A DNA stretch of 20,414 nucleotides, taken from assembly GCA_009801015.1 (NCBI GenBank), contig VHZZ01017023.1, positions 7,060 to 27,473 on the forward strand. The letters run 5' to 3'. The translations under genes and the position numbers were made by a program. The notes beneath the pieces were generated by a model. The model did no database searches. It worked only from the letters and a program-made list of their open reading frames with translations, and had not been told where the DNA came from. Below are positions 19,368 to 20,414 of this stretch, piece by piece. Origin of the DNA: Silene noctiflora. Its lineage: Eukaryota; Streptophyta; Magnoliopsida; Caryophyllales; Caryophyllaceae. Within the stretch, counting starts at the first letter, position 1, and the number at the start of each line of letters is the position of its first letter.

Positions 19368-19476
19368 TGAGGCGGTCTTACATAAATATAATGTAAAATG
19401 GGCTTTTTTTTATACCACTAAAATTGTTATTTTGGATTCGTTTGATACTACGGCATTTTTGTGTAAAACCGCCTCA
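19368..19476. mobile_element. Small MITE with 17-base inverted termini
   Basis: TGAGGCGGTCTTACATA at 19368-19384 and TGTGTAAAACCGCCTCA at 19460-19476 are inverted, matching at about 14 of 17 positions. The 109-bp element has an AT-rich interior and no coding capacity. No convincing target-site duplication is visible, so the superfamily is left open. Similar GACGGTCT-ended repeats are common in some eudicot genomes. Confidence 0.65.
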
Positions 19477-20140
19477 TGTGACACTCCCATTTTATTAGAT
19501 GATCCAAAGTTGAGCTAAAAATAGTACTCCAATTTCTCTAATATATGTGAGGAGTATTTTATTAAAATGGAACTCCGACGGAGTAGCAATAGACAGTAAA
19601 CAAGACAACGTGGTTGGTTGCTGATGATGCTAAAAGAGAAGTATTTGACTGGTTTGACCATGAATGTTAATGTATGTTAGATTAACAGAGATTGGAGATC
19701 TGGTAATAGAATACTCGTATGATGTTTTGGAGATCTTAGATGTTGTGGGCCATATAGATCAGAATATTATATTATATGGGATCCAAAGTGTTTCCACCCA
19801 CTTTTTATAACACAAAATCTACTACGTAACTGACCTTCTTAGCATGTGATGAAGCGGGTCAACCATGATTGATGAGATCATCGGGATGAAAATACGACTT
19901 GGAACTAGCCAAAAATACTTGTATTCCGGTCGTATTTTATTTGGCCTCTTTTTAACTCTTTCCACTCATATGCGAGTCTTAACCAAGAAAGACCGTTTTC
20001 GCGCTCATGGGGATTCAATTCAAGCAGTATTCTATTTAACTCCTTTTTTTTTATCCTAACTCATATACGAACGAATATGTCCGTTTTAAAACAATTTGAA
20101 TCCTCTCAAATTCCTTCTCTCAATTTCCTTTCTAATACTG
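19477..20140. other. Intergenic DNA, probable repeat remnants
   Basis: AT-rich and gene-free. TACTCC near 19525 and GGAGTA near 19582 flank about 60 bases and might be a very small or decayed Stowaway-like copy. GAAAATACGACT near 19888 and GGTCGTATTTTA near 19928 form a short inverted pair. No conserved reading frame is present. Confidence 0.45.
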
Positions 20141-20340
20141 TGAAAAACTAATGAACGTAAGAGGCAGAAGAAATAATTGTTCTTGTATTCAAGCCATCGA
20201 TACACCAAGGCATATATACAGCATTACAAAAGATACGATCGTATCACATCTCCTAATAATAAGCAACTATAATATTTACTTAACTAAAAACTAATATCAC
20301 ATTGAATAATATCTAGCATATCCTAAATATTATTCTTTCA
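20141..20340 (-). mobile_element. Ty1/copia-type LTR (3' LTR, minus-strand element)
   Basis: On the minus strand the LTR starts TGAAAGAATAATATTTAG just after the polypurine tract and ends GTTTTTCA, giving a 200-bp unit with TG...CA ends and a TGAAA/TTTCA inverted terminus. Words such as TTGTATTCAAG and GGCATATATACAGC on the + strand are typical of short copia LTRs, where R-U5 lies near a TATATA segment. The left limit could be two bases earlier (TGTGAAAA). The other LTR and target duplication lie outside the window. Confidence 0.75.
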
Positions 20341-20414
20341 CTCCCCCTCAAGTTGGAGCTCGTGGTAATCCGAGTCCCAACTTGCACTGTAAATGATCGA
20401 ATGATTCTCCTCCT
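20341..20414 (-). mobile_element. Copia internal 3' end with polypurine tract (truncated by window edge)
   Basis: On the minus strand, CCAACTTGAGGGGGAG (RC of 20341-20356) directly precedes the LTR. This is the classic plant copia polypurine tract context GCTCCAACTTGAGGGGGAG, just after the RNase H end of pol. The rest of the element continues past 20414, so its coding state is unknown. Confidence 0.75.

Noticed and set aside
1-20414. A functional gene cluster linking MED8, MCAT and the FAM32A-like gene
   Set aside because: The three act in unrelated processes, with separate promoters and kilobase spacers. Nothing supports co-function beyond shared orientation.

Overview
The window is nuclear DNA from a flowering plant, almost certainly a eudicot. 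It is AT-rich. It holds three intron-split protein-coding genes, all on the + strand, with GT-AG introns of 74 to about 2,340 bases. The joined exons stay in frame throughout and match plant protein families. Stowaway-like ends and short elements built on a GGTCTTACA-type terminal repeat are, in my experience, common in Caryophyllales; that placement is a weak inference. I saw no bacterial operons, CRISPR arrays or viral genes.

Layout. (1) Positions 100-9378: Mediator subunit 8 (MED8), 11 coding exons, 525 residues, with a conserved N-terminal Mediator-head part and a long Gln/Met/Asn/Pro-rich C-terminal part. Its introns hold a degenerate tandem array of about 240-bp units (intron 1), a hAT-like MITE beside a splice donor (intron 4), and a C-rich/G-rich fold-back-like block plus a Stowaway-like end (intron 7). 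(2) Positions 9379-10897: intergenic, with a stem-loop and a GC-rich dispersed repeat ending in 23 A residues, close upstream of the next gene. (3) Positions 10898-13921: plastid malonyl-CoA:ACP malonyltransferase (MCAT, FabD-type), 10 exons, 381 residues with a transit peptide and an intact catalytic set. Introns 1 and 2 carry Stowaway material. (4) Positions 13922 to about 15560: intergenic, with a diverged direct duplication and repeat debris. (5) About 15560-18948: a FAM32A-like spliceosome-associated gene with a leader exon, a 2.3-kb 5'UTR intron containing a telo-box and minisatellites, and two coding exons (136 residues). (6) Positions 18949-20414: repeat-rich flank with a small MITE and the 3' end of a Ty1/copia retrotransposon on the minus strand (200-bp LTR plus polypurine tract), which runs off the window.

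The three genes are housekeeping functions in transcription, plastid fatty-acid synthesis and splicing. They look like chance neighbours, not a functional cluster. I found no new biological system. The most unusual structures are the intron 1 tandem array and the transposon insertions close to splice sites or promoters.
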